Below are positions 39,803 through 51,268 of a DNA stretch of 64,000 nucleotides, piece after piece. Origin of the DNA: Ichthyophis bannanicus (taxonomy: Eukaryota; Chordata; Amphibia; Gymnophiona; Ichthyophiidae); contig CM066037.1 in the NCBI GenBank assembly GCA_033557465.1, positions 517,940,686 through 518,004,685 on the forward strand. Reading direction: 5' to 3'. The notes below the pieces were generated by a model. The model did no database searches, was not told the DNA's origin, and was given only the letters and a program-made list of their open reading frames with translations. Positions within the stretch are counted from its first letter, which is position 1, and each line of letters starts with the position of its first letter. The position numbers and the translations under genes are program-made.

Positions 39803-41779
39803 CTATGGTTGCTGGTTATGCTCAGACTGGCTAGAGTTTGGAAACTTCAGACTAGGACGAGGTGTCCCTTGCTTGGGTACATCTGGATGATGGGCAGGAG
39901 AAGAGTGAAACCTTCTTTTCTTAGGGAAAGTAGGTTTGGTAGGACATTTCCTACTTCCTGGGGAAGAAGAAGGCTTAGAATGGTCTCCAGAACCAGGGAA
40001 GTCAGTGGAGCAATGAGCAACCTGACGTAAAGCCTCCTTATTGAAGAGATTTTCTCCAGTACAAGGAGAATTACCCAGTGTGTGTTGTGCCCATCTGCTC
40101 AAGTCTGAAGCTTGGAGCCAGGCTCTACGACGTGCTCCAATGGCAATAGCAGAGGATCTGCTAACAGACTCAAAAGAGTCTAGAGAAGCACGAGAAAGAA
40201 ACCAAGAGATATTCCGGCTATGAGTAAGAAGCAAGGAATAGTCAGCAGCCTTAGGCTCTGACAAAAAAGGAGTCAAAAGAGATAATTTCTTTGTGACCTC
40301 CTGGAGTGTTAGACTCATATAAAATATATAAGAAATAATTCTTGATGCCAGCATAGATGTTTGGAAGGTTTGACGTCCAAAGGCATCAAGTGCTGTAGAT
40401 GCACGACCTGGCGGATAAGAAGAATGCTTCTTCTTGCTTTTTACCTTCCTCATTGCTGATTCCACTACAATAGAATGATGGGGAAGTTGAGTCTTTTGAA
40501 ACCCTGGAGAGGGGGGCACCTGATACAGAACATTAGTTGCTGTAGAAGATGAGGGAACCCTTAAAGGTGATTCCCATATTCTCAGAAGAAGATCCTGCAA
40601 AGAATGATGTAAAGGAAGCATTATATTTTCCTTTTCTGCAGGAGAGCCTCGGTTAAGATCACAGCCAGGGATAGGAATAGCAAGAAAGGTTGCCATGTCG
40701 AGGAGAAATTTCTGAAAAGAAGGATCTCCAATGGGAACCATCCCTGGGTAAGCTTAGGATGAAGAAGCAGCCTGAGCACCAGAGGATGTACTGGTCTGGT
40801 GCAGAAAAAGAACCCTGCTAGATGGATAGTGATACTGGCAGTCACGATTTGAGGCAGTTAGTACTGCATCGTCCGTGCCAGGTATCGATTCCAAACTAGG
40901 CATAGAAAGGATCGATGGTACCGATGGAACTGCAGGAATCGACATCGATACCGATACCGGTAGCTGAGGCGGAATCGGAGACGGTAATGTCATCAAGGCA
41001 GTCATCGGAGGCTGCTCAAGCGGTACCGAGGCAACCAGAGAGGCTTGGTGAATATCCTCAGTACTGCGTATCCGGAAACGATAATGGTCGGTTCCGAGAC
41101 GCATCGGTACCCAGTCCTCTAGACTAGATATCGATTCCAGACTTGGCATCGAAGGGAGCGAGTCTATTGATGCATGTCTAGAGGGTACCGACGTCGGTGG
41201 TGGTACCGGCGATGCTGATACAGGAAAGTCACTCTGGGTCGTATCGATCGGTCCCGAAGGTACCGAGGACACCAGATGACGATCCCTTGTGAAGAGTGGA
41301 ACACTCGACACCGGTGCCGATGCCGGGGTATCGGTACCGCTCGAAGCGGATACCACCACCGAGCATGGCTCAGGTATGTTCTGTGAGGGGTGAGCCCCAG
41401 GAACAACCTGAAACCCCTGAAATGCTTTGGAGCCTGAAGACTCCCGCCGGGGTTTTAATGCCAATGGGGTCTTGAGGGCAAGGCCGGAGCTGTCATCATG
41501 CTTGGCATGAGACTTACCACTCAAGGATTGGCAAGTCTTAACAGACTGTTTGTGGGTTACCTGATCCTGTAGAGAAGAAAAAAACGGTGCCCTCACTCCA
41601 GGAGGGAAAACGGTATCGAGGGAAACTCGAAAGAGGGAAGGTCTTCTCACAGTATTGCAGCCTGATTGTTCAGGGGAAAAAGGGTCAGGACCCAAACAGG
41701 GTAGACACCAGGCATTGGAGTCTAAAAAGAAAACTGTGTTTCCACAGTGAAGGCACTTCTTAGGAGAAGAAGACTCCAT
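39803..41779 (-). pseudogene. DIRS gag-like protein, one stop codon
   Basis: Starts at ATG 41779 (MESSSPKKCLHCGN) with a CxxC...CxxC pair (CLHCGN, WCLPCLG). A long Ser/Pro/Val-rich middle follows (SVPSGPIDTTQSDFPVSASP). After one TAA near 40754 the frame goes on with SLQDLLLRIWESPLRVPSSS, SIVVESAMRKVKSKKKHSSY and ALDAFGRQTFQTSMLASRII. The last blocks are those of the DIRS-derived domain also found in LAP2-alpha. It ends with a basic, Ser/Pro-rich tail. About 660 codons in all. The single stop makes recent decay likely; readthrough is not excluded. Confidence 0.75.
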
Positions 41780-42152
41780 GATGGAGAGGCCTTGTAGGCC
41801 CAAAAAAGTTAAGACAGAAGCAGAGGGAAAAATCTCTCTGAGTTTAAGAAAAAGAAAAGAAAAAACCACCGGCGGTACCGGTGGCGGCGGGAAAAACAGC
41901 CGCGACCACAAGAAAACAAGAAATGAAGAATTTTAAAGAAAAAAGTTTCTGCGGTGACAGGAGGACGTCCTGCCGGCTCCGCGGAAAAACGAAAACTGAG
42001 GAGAGGCAGTGGAAAAGGCAGGAAGTCAGTGCGCAGGCGCGAGGGATGCTCCCAAAAGCTTTCTGATTGGATGCTGGGGAGCATTCCGTGCAGGCTCCGT
42101 CGGTACCGACGTACCCATATGTGAAGACTCATTCCTGCTTGTTCCTGGAGAT

Positions 42153-43554
42153 CATATTTATACAATTTCAGCAGTGTCTATGAGGTATGCACAAGGATAT
42201 TCTCACTTTATGCTCCTTCTTTAGAGAATGCCCCCATTGGAACTGTGCATGTCACCCAATGTGTTAACATTTTGTAAGAATCTAAAGATATATTTATTTA
42301 AAATAAAATTTAAGATGATTGATATATCTTTTATAACTGAATGTCTTTGCTATGTATTGTTTTTATTGTTGGTAATGTCATGTTCTGTTTGTTAAATTAT
42401 GTATATTTTTTGATCCTCACCTTAGACAGTAGCGATGAGTAATACATTTATGAAATAATAATAATAAATATAATAAATAATCTGAAAAGAGCAATGGGGG
42501 GGGGGGGGTGACACATGCTGCTCAGGTCTTGCACCTAATATCTACTGTGTCTTGATAAACACTGCCAGCAAACCCCGTGCTCAGCAGAAGTGAGTCATAC
42601 CAGTGGAGAGGAGGAGTAAAGCAACAGCACATCTGGGGGCTGCAGGTCCAAAAGGAGAAAGCAGAGGACCCAGAGGAACAACTCTTTAACAGAGTGACTC
42701 CAAGAGCCAGGAGCTACCAAGGGGCAGTGCCGGGGATTGCATCTATAGCAACCTCTAGCTCAGAGGTACAGTGAAGAGGATAGTGCAGGAGGAGGGTTCT
42801 CTCTATTAGGAAAAATCACAGAGCAAGGAAAAAGGAATGTGACTGCTTTATATTATCTTTTGCAATCATTGTCAGTGACCTGCAAGTTCTTCATGTAAAC
42901 TCTGGTTCAGAACACAACTTCTAACCTGGACTCTTATTACTGTGAGAGAGAAAGTGGAGTAAAGGTGCCTCCCAATGTAAACTGGTCCCTAATATTCCCC
43001 AAGAGTTGACAATGAAAGGACAGCATTTCTCTTGGAAGTCGTGCCCCCAGTCTGCTAGTGTGTTTAACTGCCGCAAAGGATTTCTCGACTGGCAGAAGTT
43101 ACAAGGGTCCTAAGGTTCACTCTATTTTTCTATTTTCTCAGTTAAAATGTTATCTCTTCATGTTCCACAAAAAAATTAGAACTTAAAACCAAATTCCCTT
43201 CCCCTCTTAAGAGTAGTTCCAAATCTTTAGGGAATCATTTTTTGGAATGATAAGCTTTTATTAGCTTTATCCTCTTCCCATCCTTACAATGGCTGAAACA
43301 ACCTGAGCACAACTTCACTTTTGTGCTGTGCACCTCCCAGGGCCTTACCTAGGGGCTATTAAACAGTGCATCTTTGATGGGTATAGACTAAGCTGGCAGG
43401 GATGATTTGTCAGTGGCATAGCTATTTTTGGGGTACTGGAGCAAAGTTAACATAGGTGGGTACTAGGCATACATGTCTGAACCATTCTAGTTATATTCTT
43501 ATAGAAAATAATGCCTTAGATTTCTAAGCAAAGTCTGAAATCTCTATCTTATTT
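42153..43554. other. Unclassified stretch with a G run
   Basis: A/T-rich, with AATAATAATAAATA repeats near 42455-42480 and a run of about 12 G at 42495. I see no gene or element boundary. Confidence 0.5.
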
Positions 43555-43981
43555 CTTTATTTGTGAAGCTTTTCTATACCGCCCCTTCCCAGGATCAGGG
43601 GCAATTTACAAATAACGAACATTTTACATTGAACATTTTGGTACAAACCGTTGAGAAATTACATCAAACACATTGCATACAGGCAAACTGGACCAACTAT
43701 GACCAATTGAACTATTTACAAGAGACATGGGGTAAACACAAGGTGAAGTGTTGCATGTGTATATATGGGGTTATATGGGCGAGGAGTAAAGGGCATGCCA
43801 TGGCAGCATGTCAGACAGAGAGAAGGGTTTGGAAAGGAAGCTAATGAGAAATCTTACGTTGGGTGGTGGTTGCTGAAATAATTTGGATTGCCATAGTGTT
43901 CTGTAGGTTTTGATTTGTTTCCTGAAAGTTTGGAGGTCTTTGATGGATCTGATTGTGTCTGGGAGGGTGTTCCAGAGCATT
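43555..43981 (-). pseudogene. L2 LINE 3' end
   Basis: Minus strand: LWNTLPDTIRSIKDLQTFRK of the L2 C-terminus (near 43975-43900). At the 3' end TTGCCCCTGATCC, a loop and AAGGGGCGGTATAG form the hairpin (43575-43605), followed by an A/T tail. Confidence 0.75.
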
Positions 43982-44220
43982 GGCTTTGTCGGAGGGGAGC
44001 GGGGAGGAGCTTACCTTCCCGCTCTCCCTCGATGATGTGCTAATCGGGTGGTGGAGCAGTGGAGATAAGGCTGGGTTCGTCTGCTTCAGCGGCTGTAAAT
44101 TCTCTGGTGCAGCTTGGAGGTCTCCGATGCAGCGTGCTGGTCTGGCCTGATTGGCTTTGTTGGAGGAGAGCGGGGAGGCGCTTACCTTCCCGCTCTCCCT
44201 CGATGATGCTGATCAGGTGG
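43982..44220. repeat. Tandem repeat, 171-bp period
   Basis: GGCTTTGTCGGAGGGGAGCG at 43982 recurs with few changes at 44153. Both copies continue through GCTTACCTTCCCGCTCTCCC to GATGATG. One full and one partial unit. It lies exactly between two minus-strand L2 tails. Origin unknown; it could be an L2 5' leader repeat. Confidence 0.7.
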
Positions 44221-44535
44221 TTTTTCTATATCGCTTAATCATGAAATCAAAGCGGTTTACATGTAACAGGGAACTTTTAACTTTACATGGAACAGTGCTT
44301 AGTATAACATAACATTATTATAACGACAATTTACATTTTTAACTTATATACAGCTGAGTGGGAGATATCTTGTATTGTAGAGGGGAATATCGTAGTCCTT
44401 AAAGTGTTCTTTGAATAAGTGAGTTTTTAGTTTCTTGCAGAATTCTGAGAGGTCTGACATTATTCTCAGCTCTGTGCGGAGTAGGTTCCAGAGGTCTGCG
44501 GCTTTATGGTCTTGCTTTATGGGTGACATTTTAAA
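44221..44535 (-). pseudogene. L2 LINE 3' end
   Basis: Minus strand: ADLWNLLRTELRIMSDLSEF and KKLKTHLFKEHF, the final residues of L2 ORF2. The hairpin ACCGCTTTGATTTC / GATTAAGCGATATAG is at 44225-44260. Confidence 0.75.
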
Positions 44536-45654
44536 GATTCAGTGACTTCTACTACCACACACATCCAGACCTTTTGCTCACTCAATCTCCCTGCCCCCTT
44601 CAGTCACTTGTTTATCCCCCATTACTCACTCTAGCGTTGCTCCAGCTTCCCTTATGCCCTCATGCCTCTAGCCCATTTGCTAATTTTCTTATCCCTATTC
44701 CCTCTGCTCACTCTCTTCCACCAATCATTTTTTTCCAGCCTTTATTTGCTCCTTATGCCTTCTATTTGCTTATGGTTCCCTCCCCCAGGACCTTTCATCA
44801 ATTCTTCCCCATCTTAGGGACCCCTCAGCCACCCTCTCATACAGGAGGGAAACAATGGCAGCATTTATCTGCTTTCTGCTTTTTTGGCTCACTGAAGTTT
44901 AATCCTGCTCAGGCTCCATAGTCTTGTGGGATGTGCCAGCGCTGCCTGCATCAAACTTCAGTGAGTCAACAGAAGAGGAAGCAGGCAGTAGCAGGTTAGT
45001 GCTGCCACAGCTTCCTTCCTGCCATGAGGGAGTGGATGAAAGGTCTTGTGTTTAATTAAATCACACCATCGGCCTGTTGTGGATAACAATTGCATACAGC
45101 AGCAATGGTCAAGGGTTGTTATGGCTCAGACCTCAGGCAGTCCCCTACTCCTGATGGCCCATTAGTAGACCAAAATTAGAGGAGATTGCACCAAAAATGG
45201 AGGAGCCTTGGTCCCCTCTAGGCTTCCTTTCTCTTTCCCGCCACAGCTACACTGTGCTGTGCAATAGCAGAACTGTTGCTGCCATTCACTTGATAATGTG
45301 AAGGAGCTTGCTTTTTTTGCAGCTTTCAGCACAAAGTGCTTGATTCGTTCCTTTGCTAGTCTGGTCCCTTTGCAGAGCACAGCACTAACCACATGTCTTC
45401 TCCCACTCTGCTTACTCAGAATGAGATAGTAGAATTACATTGAAATGATTTTATGAGTTTGCCTTATTAATATCCAGTCTCTGTTTGAACCCTGCCATAG
45501 TGAACGTTCTGTTTAGTTTGGAGGTACTTTCAAATACTGTATATTTGTTTATTGAACCTCATTATCCACCAATCCCAGAAAATCGTTCCCTTGATGGGGT
45601 ACAAATAATATACAATGACATTAAAATAATACAATCAATAAAAACATACATACT
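44536..45654. other. Unclassified stretch
   Basis: Pyrimidine-rich at 44560-44830. An imperfect inverted repeat includes CACTGAAGTTTAATCC and CATCAAACTTCAGTG near 44890-44965. No gene recognised. Confidence 0.45.
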
Positions 45655-45840
45655 TACAATAATCAATATAGTAACATAATATATGACAGCAGATAAAGAT
45701 CAGCATGGTCCATCTAGTCTGCCCAGCAAAGTGGCAAGAGTAGGTGCAGCTGCCGCTCTGTGCAGGTCACCCCTCCCCATGCCTTTGTTTTGGGGTGTAC
45801 CCACTACTCTTTGCAGGTCACCCCTATTTGTTGAGATATA
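45655..45840 (-). mobile_element. CR1-like LINE tail of another subfamily
   Basis: Minus strand: GGGCAGACTAGATGGACCAT, GATCTTTATCTGCTGTCATA and TATTATGTTAC. This has the same layout as the CR1 end (GGACCTTGGTCTGACCC ... TTATGTTC) but is clearly diverged. Only the tail can be supported. Confidence 0.5.
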
Positions 45841-46377
45841 AGAGATAGTTAAGTTTATTTTTATTTTATCCTGTTGCTATAAATGATAATTACACTTACC
45901 TGGTAATTGTAGTTCCTTTAGTGACGACAGTTCAGTCCTCTACCTCTGGGTTGTCAATCTCCTCCTGCAGCTAGGAGACTGGTTTGTCAGAATGATGACA
46001 TCACTGGATATAGCCTGCAGCACTTCCACTTGCATCCCAGTGTAAACTATAACAAAGCAGACTCAAAGGAGCAATAAATAAGTAGCAAAACAAAATAACA
46101 AATGTACTATCAGGAAGCCATCCCCCTCGAACAGGCCTTCTTACCTCCTGCCCCGCCATCGAGAAGGACACAAACAAAGGAAGAGAAGGTAGCCAGACTC
46201 ACCTGTCACCCTCTTCAGCTCGGCACGAAATCTGTAACCTCCTATAAACATCCGGGCGGGAAGGAGGACTGAACTGTCGTCACTAAAGGAACTACAATTA
46301 CCAGGTAAGTGTAATTATCATTTCCTTAGCGTTCCTCCAGTTCAGTCCTCAACCTCGGGGAAGTACCAGAGCAGTAA

Positions 46378-47480
46378 TCAATGGGAGGGACCCTTCCAGC
46401 CGGCACACAATACAGCCGAGCCGAAACGAGCATCCGAAGCCGCAGCAACATCCAACCGATAGTGTTTGCTGAACGTATGCAGAGACGACCAAGTCGCCGC
46501 CCTACAAATGTCCCCCGGGGGAACCAAACTATGTTCTGCCCACGAGGACGCCTGTGCTCTGGTGGAATGCGCTCTCAGACCCACAGGCACTACACGCCCC
46601 CGAAGCAAATAAGCGGATGCAATTGCTTCTTTAAGCCAGCGGGCGATGGACGCCTTAGCCGCCGCTTCGCCCCGACGAACTCCGCCAGAGAACAAACAAA
46701 CGCTCAGACTTACGGAACGACTCCGTGGCTCTCAAATACTGACGCAAAGCTCTCTTCACGTCGAGATGCCGAAGACCGCGAGCCACGTCATCGCCCCCCA
46801 AAGATCCCAAGACGGGCAAGCAAACTGCCTGGTTCAGATGAAAAGGAGACACCACCTTAGGCAGAAAGGACGGAACCGGACGCAAAACCACCTTTTCCTT
46901 AGAAAAGGACAGGAAGGGCTCACGGCACGACAACGCTTGCAGCTCCGAGACCCGCCGTGCAGAACAAATCGCCACCAGGAACACCGTCTTGAGCGTCAAA
47001 TCTTTCAGGGAGGCACGACGCAAGGGCTCAAAGGGGGGCTCAGTCAGAGCCGTGAGCCCAAGATTTAGATCCCATGGGGGAACGCACACCCTGCGTGTCG
47101 GACGTACACGAGCGACGGCTTTGATGAAACGACGAATGTCTGGATGATCCCCCAACGGCCGACCATTGACCTTGCCCCGATAACAGGACAGGGCTGCCAA
47201 CTGCACGCGCAAGGAGCTGGCAGCAAGACCTTTGTCAAAGCCGTTCTGCAGAAATTCGAGGACCAAAGGAATTGACGCCGAACCCGGCCTCACCTGACGC
47301 TGCGAACACCAGTCCTCAAAAACACGCCAGACCTGCACATACGCCAAGGACGTGGACTGCTTACGCACCTGCAGTAAGGTTGCCACAACCGCCGACGAGT
47401 AGCCCTTTTTCAGGAGTTTAGCCCTCTCAATGGCCATACCGTAAGCGAGAACCGATCCACCTGAGGCATGAAGAGGGGCC
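46378..47480 (-). pseudogene. DIRS tyrosine recombinase, one frameshift
   Basis: Encodes AKLLKKGYSSAVVATLLQVR, SLAYVQVWRVFEDWCSQR and AALSCYRGKVNGRP. Next comes AICSARRVSELQALS with the first active-site Arg, then AHSTRAQASSWAE (HxxR) and SKHYRLDV with the late Tyr. All catalytic positions are kept. A frameshift lies between about 46655 and 46695, separating the last 105 residues. It would resolve and insert a circular DNA. The start within the overlapping frame is not defined. Confidence 0.85.
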
Positions 47481-48270
47481 CTTGGAGCAACAGATCCGAC
47501 CTGGCCGGCAGTCGCCAGGGTTCCCCATCCAACAGACGGATTAGGTCGGCGTACCAAGGCCGCCTCGGCCAATCGGGAGCCACCAACAGCACCTGACCCA
47601 CATGCGCCCCGATCTTCTGAACCACCCGGCCTATTAACGCCCATGGTGGAAAGACATAGAGAAGGCCGTCCGTCGGCCACCGACGTAGCAAGGCGTCGAT
47701 GCCCTCCGACATCCTTTCCCGCCGTCTGCTGAAAAAACGGCCGACTTTCGCCGACTGAAAGGTCGCCATGAGATCCATGACCGGAGTCCCCCAGCGCCTG
47801 ACGATCTGGCGGAAAACCGCGGGATGCAGTTCCCACTCCCCTGCATCCACGTGCACTCTGCTGAGAAAGTCCGCGGCGACATTGTCTTTGCCGGCAATGT
47901 GCGCTGCCGAAATCGCGGACAAGCGAAGCTCTACCCACTCGAACAGCAGGTCGGCCTCCGCCTCCATCGCGGCACTCCCGGTGCCAACCTGTCGGTTGAT
48001 GTATGCCACCGTTGCCGAGTTGTCGGAGAGAACTCGCACAGGCTGACCGCGCACCAGGCCCTCGAACGCCTGTAGGGCCCGAAACACCACTCGAAGCTTC
48101 AAGCGATTGATCGCCCACGAGGCCTCCAGGGGGGTCCACAGGCCCTGCGCAAAGTGAGTCTCGCAGTGGGCTCCCCAGCCCACCAGACTGGCATCCGTCA
48201 TCAATGGCAGCCACTCTGGCTGCTCCAGTGACAAGCCCCCAGCCAGTGACGAGGGGCGGAGCCACCACCG
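47410..48270 (-). pseudogene. DIRS RNase H and methylase-like region
   Basis: Reads LPLMTDASLVGWGAHCETHF with the first acidic residue, WAINRLKLRVVFRALQAF, PVRVLSDNSATVAYINRQVG and SAAHIAGKDNVAADFLSR: RNase H blocks in order. Then MDLMATFQSAKVGRFFSRRR and YVFPPWALIGRVVQKIG follow, with an FPPW motif as in the DIRS methylase-like segment. It ends at a stop at 47410. The recombinase is read in an overlapping different frame, as is usual for DIRS. The frame is open but 5'-truncated. Confidence 0.82.
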
Positions 48271-48485
48271 AAGCAGAACCCTGCTACAGCTCAGCTGAGA
48301 GTATGGAGATTGAAGCCAAGGAGGGTGATGTAAATTCCAGTATTTTGGAGATGGAAGTGTTTCTGGCTCACACTGATTTACCTTAGTGCATGCATCACAT
48401 TCCATCTCCGAAATACTGGAATTTACATCACCCTCCTTGGCTTCAATCTCCATACTCTCAGCTGAGCTGTAGCAGGGTTCTGCTT
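48271..48485. repeat. Palindrome with 86-bp arms
   Basis: 48271-48356 and 48400-48485 are reverse complements with one or two mismatches, around a 43-bp loop. The arms belong to the LTR-like element that follows to 49413. They form the junction to the truncated DIRS. This looks like a rearrangement with local inverted duplication. Confidence 0.9.
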
Positions 48486-49413
48486 GGTACCGCTCAGGGA
48501 CTTTCTGCTTTAGAGTTTTTAACAGGTCAAACAACCTCTCCCACTTCCTTGTCCTCCCTTCTCTGGGCAGGTCTCCTATGGGGTGTTCTTGTTTAACCTT
48601 CCTGGTGAAACATTTCTTCCTACGCTGTGTTATCTGGGGTATAAGAGTTTCATCAGAGTCAGAAGAGGAAACACACTTTGAAGGCTTTATTGCCTCCCTT
48701 CTCCTACCTTGGGCTTTTGGTGCAGTATTCTCTGGGTTGGAACTTTGGCCAGTCAGGACTCCCTCTGCCTCAGCGTAGGGCAGAGACTTGTGGTAAAGCT
48801 TTCCCACTCTCTTGCTAGGGTAGGTGGTTCTCTCCCTGGAACCTTCCCTATGTCCTCTGTGGCTACTGTGCTGAGTATGGTGGCTTCCTTTGTACCATCT
48901 CTGGTTGTCTTTATAGCGGTTCCTTTCTCTGCTGCTCCTTTTGGCTACAGGGCTGTTCCCTCTGTACCATCTGGAACCTGGACTGGAACCTGAGCTGCAA
49001 CTCCCACTTAGGCCTGGACTGCAACTCCAACAGCAACTGCCACTGCAACTACAACTGTGTCTCCAACCGTGACTCCAACCATGCTTCTCACCATGCTTCC
49101 AACCATGCTTCCAACCAGCACCCGAACCAACTCCCGAACCAGCTCTCCAACCACCTCTATCTCTAGTGTTTGTTTGCTCCCTTTCAAACACTGAGCAGGG
49201 CAACTCCCTTCCTGGCTCCGCCCTTATGTACCTCCCACTCCTATCTGTGGCTGACCTGGAGTGTGGGCGTGGCTTACAGCTAGGTCTGCCCTCTAAGTTT
49301 CTCTCCTGGCTTCTGCTGTGGACTATGTGATCCTGTATACCCATCCCCCGCAAAGAGGAAAAATTCTTCTTCTCTTCACTTTTTCCTGGCTGGGCTGCAC
49401 TCTCCTTACCACA
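48486..49413 (-). CDS. Open frame from the terminus of the LTR-like element, unknown protein
   Basis: Open from TGT GGT AAG GAG for about 310 codons. A His/Trp/Gly/Cys repeat (HGWKHGWKHGEKHGWSHG) is followed by a Cys/Ser-rich stretch (49020-49165). A basic region follows (KRSSRERNRYKDNQRW) and then an acidic end (SSDSDETLIP). Because of the rearrangement the frame continues through the palindrome into DIRS RNase H down to 47410, giving a 683-codon chimeric frame. No domain recognised in the LTR part. Confidence 0.35.
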
Positions 49414-50607
49414 ATATACATCCAGCCAATATGCGACATCCTGAAAGCGAACAGCATCCAATACACAATCTATGCAGACGACATTATGATATACACGCCT
49501 ATCTCAATTGACAACCCAGACTACTCTAAAATAACAGACTGCCTAATACAAATGACAAGATGGTGTAAAGACAACAACCTCGCTATCAACTACAGCAAGA
49601 CGGAGGCACTAATAATCACTCGCAATACAGACTTCATCCACCCACCGGACATCAGAATACAAAACACAACCATACCAATGAAATCGGAAGTAAAATACCT
49701 TGGAGTGACCCTGGACAACGAACTGAATCTCAAGACACACGTAAGCAAAACAGTCACGAACGCGTACCACAGGATGAGGATCATTAGAAGACTCAAACCC
49801 CTCCTCACCACTGAACACTTCCGGACCGTATGTCAAGCTCTAATTACTCCCCTCCTGGACTTCTGCAACCCCATTTACCTTGGACTAGCAAAACCAATAC
49901 TCAGGCCACTACAACTAGCACAAAACACTGCAGCCCGCATAATATCTGGCTCAACAAGACACGATCACATTACTCCAGTATTGAAAGACCTCCACTGGCT
50001 CCCAATCAGCTCACGCATCAAATACAAAACAATCATAAACATTTTCAAGATCAAACACCACACTTCAGCCAACAGCCTGCACACCCTCATACAACCAGAC
50101 ACCAGCACTCGCCAAAGAAGAAAAGGAACCTCCAACAGAGTCAACACCCCGAACGACTTCAGAAAAACACGCAAGGACACCACAGAGAGAGCCATCTCCC
50201 TGGCTGCTCCAACAATATGGAACTCCCTCCCGGACGAACTGCGATCGACAACCAACCTCAAAGACTTTCGCAAACTGCTGAAGACAACGCTGTTCATCGA
50301 ACACTACGGTCATATCACGTAACTGTACCAACGGGAACCACCAACTTACCTCTACAAACCCTGATAAGAAACTGAACAACGGCACATGATGTATCTTAAT
50401 TGTATAGAACAATGTACTATAGCTCACACTGTACCATAGCTCACAATGTACATAGCTCAACCTAATCTAATACACTAACCCCTTACACGCAGCGCATGAC
50501 ACTTTTTCACTGCATGAGATACCCTTCCACACCTTTTGATTGTTTTGCTGTGACACTGCCTTGATTGCAGGATAAGGCGGTATAGAAATACTGTTAAATA
50601 AATAAAT
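49414..50607 (+). pseudogene. L2 LINE 3' half, open frame
   Basis: Starts within the RT: IQPICDILKANSIQYTIYAD, catalytic YADD, then NDLAIN-like NNLAINYSKTEALIITR, VKYLGVTLDNEL, LDFCNPIYLGL, LHWLPISSRIKYKTI and WNSLPDELR. The frame runs open to a stop at about 50320. The 3' UTR ends with TGCCTTGATTGCAGGATAAG, then GCGGTATAG and an AAATAAATAAAT tail at 50555-50607. The 5' half is missing. Confidence 0.88.
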
Positions 50608-51268
50608 ATTATAATGCCTCTGTATCGTTCCATGGTGCGACCGCATCTTGAATATTGTGTGCAATTCTGGTCGCCGTATCTTAAAAAGGATATAGCGTTT
50701 TTAGAAAAGGTAGAGCGAAGAGCCACCAAAATGGTAAAGAGGGTGGAAGGCTACTCCTATGAAGAGAGGCTAAATAGGTTAGAGCTCTTCAACCTGGAAA
50801 AGAGATGGCTGAGGGGGAGATATGATAGAAGTCTATAAATTAATGAACGGAGTGGAACGAGTAAACGTAGATCGATTGTTTACATTATCAGAATATAGAA
50901 AGACTAGGGGACATGCAATGAAGCTACAGGGTAAACTATTTAAGATAAATAAGAGAAAATATTTTTTCACTCAACGTGTAATCAAACTCTGGAATTTGTT
51001 ACCGGAGGATGTAGTAAAGGCTGTTAGTGTAGCTGAGTTTAAAAAAGGTCTGGACAAGTTCCTGGAGGAAAGGTCCATAAACCATTATTAAAAAGGGACC
51101 CAGGATATCAATGCTTGACCCAGTACAAGCATTGTGGAACCTGTGTCTCTTGGGGAAACTGCTAGGTACGTATGACCTAGATTGGCCACTGTTGGAAACA
51201 GGATACTGGGCTTGATGGACCTTGGTCTGACCCAGTATGGCATATCTTATCTTATGTTCTTATGTTTC
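50608..51268 (+). pseudogene. CR1 LINE, 3' end
   Basis: Encodes [40 protein letters not shown] and, after a one-base shift near 50810, [14 protein letters not shown] to [10 protein letters not shown]. The CR1 tail GGTCTGACCCAGTATGGC and TTATGTTC repeats follow. It abuts the L2 tail. Confidence 0.9.

Larger units (their letters stand above)
37112..42152 (-). mobile_element. Gag-only DIRS-type element with complete termini
   Basis: Terminal inverted repeats of about 160 bp (37130-37300 and 41985-42152) match almost base for base: CAGGAATAAGTCTTCACATA, CGGTACCGACGGAGCCTGCA, GCTCCCCAGCATCCAATCAG and so on. An internal complementary region at 37376-37480 fuses the mirrors of both outer ends. In minus orientation the order is 5' repeat, gag, 2.3 kb without recognisable domain, internal complementary region, 3' repeat. 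No RT, RNase H or recombinase is seen, so it should depend on a related full element. Confidence 0.85.
45881..48270 (-). mobile_element. DIRS-type element, 3' half
   Basis: The left end 45881-45943 (AAATGATAATTACACTTACC...) is the perfect mirror of 46264-46323. The latter is followed by a mirror of the missing other end (TTCCTCCAGTTCAGTCCTC), so 46264-46360 is the internal complementary region. In minus orientation RNase H, methylase-like region and recombinase precede it. Everything 5' of RNase H is lost at 48270, where an inverted repeat of another element begins. The coding parts are much better preserved than in the DIRS at 24238. Confidence 0.88.
48271..49413 (-). mobile_element. LTR-like element, fourth copy, 3' end lost
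   Basis: On the minus strand it begins TGTGGTAAGGAGAGTGC at 49413, parallel to TGTGATAAGGAAGC of the 643-6441 copy. It lands within an L2 RT (plus-strand L2 starts at 49414). The 3' part, with polyadenylation signal and CA end, is missing because of the palindrome and DIRS junction, so the target duplication cannot be checked. Confidence 0.5.

Noticed and set aside
47410..49461. A 683-codon open frame as one gene
   Set aside because: It crosses three pieces (L2 edge and LTR-like element, palindrome, DIRS), so it is a chimera of repeats.
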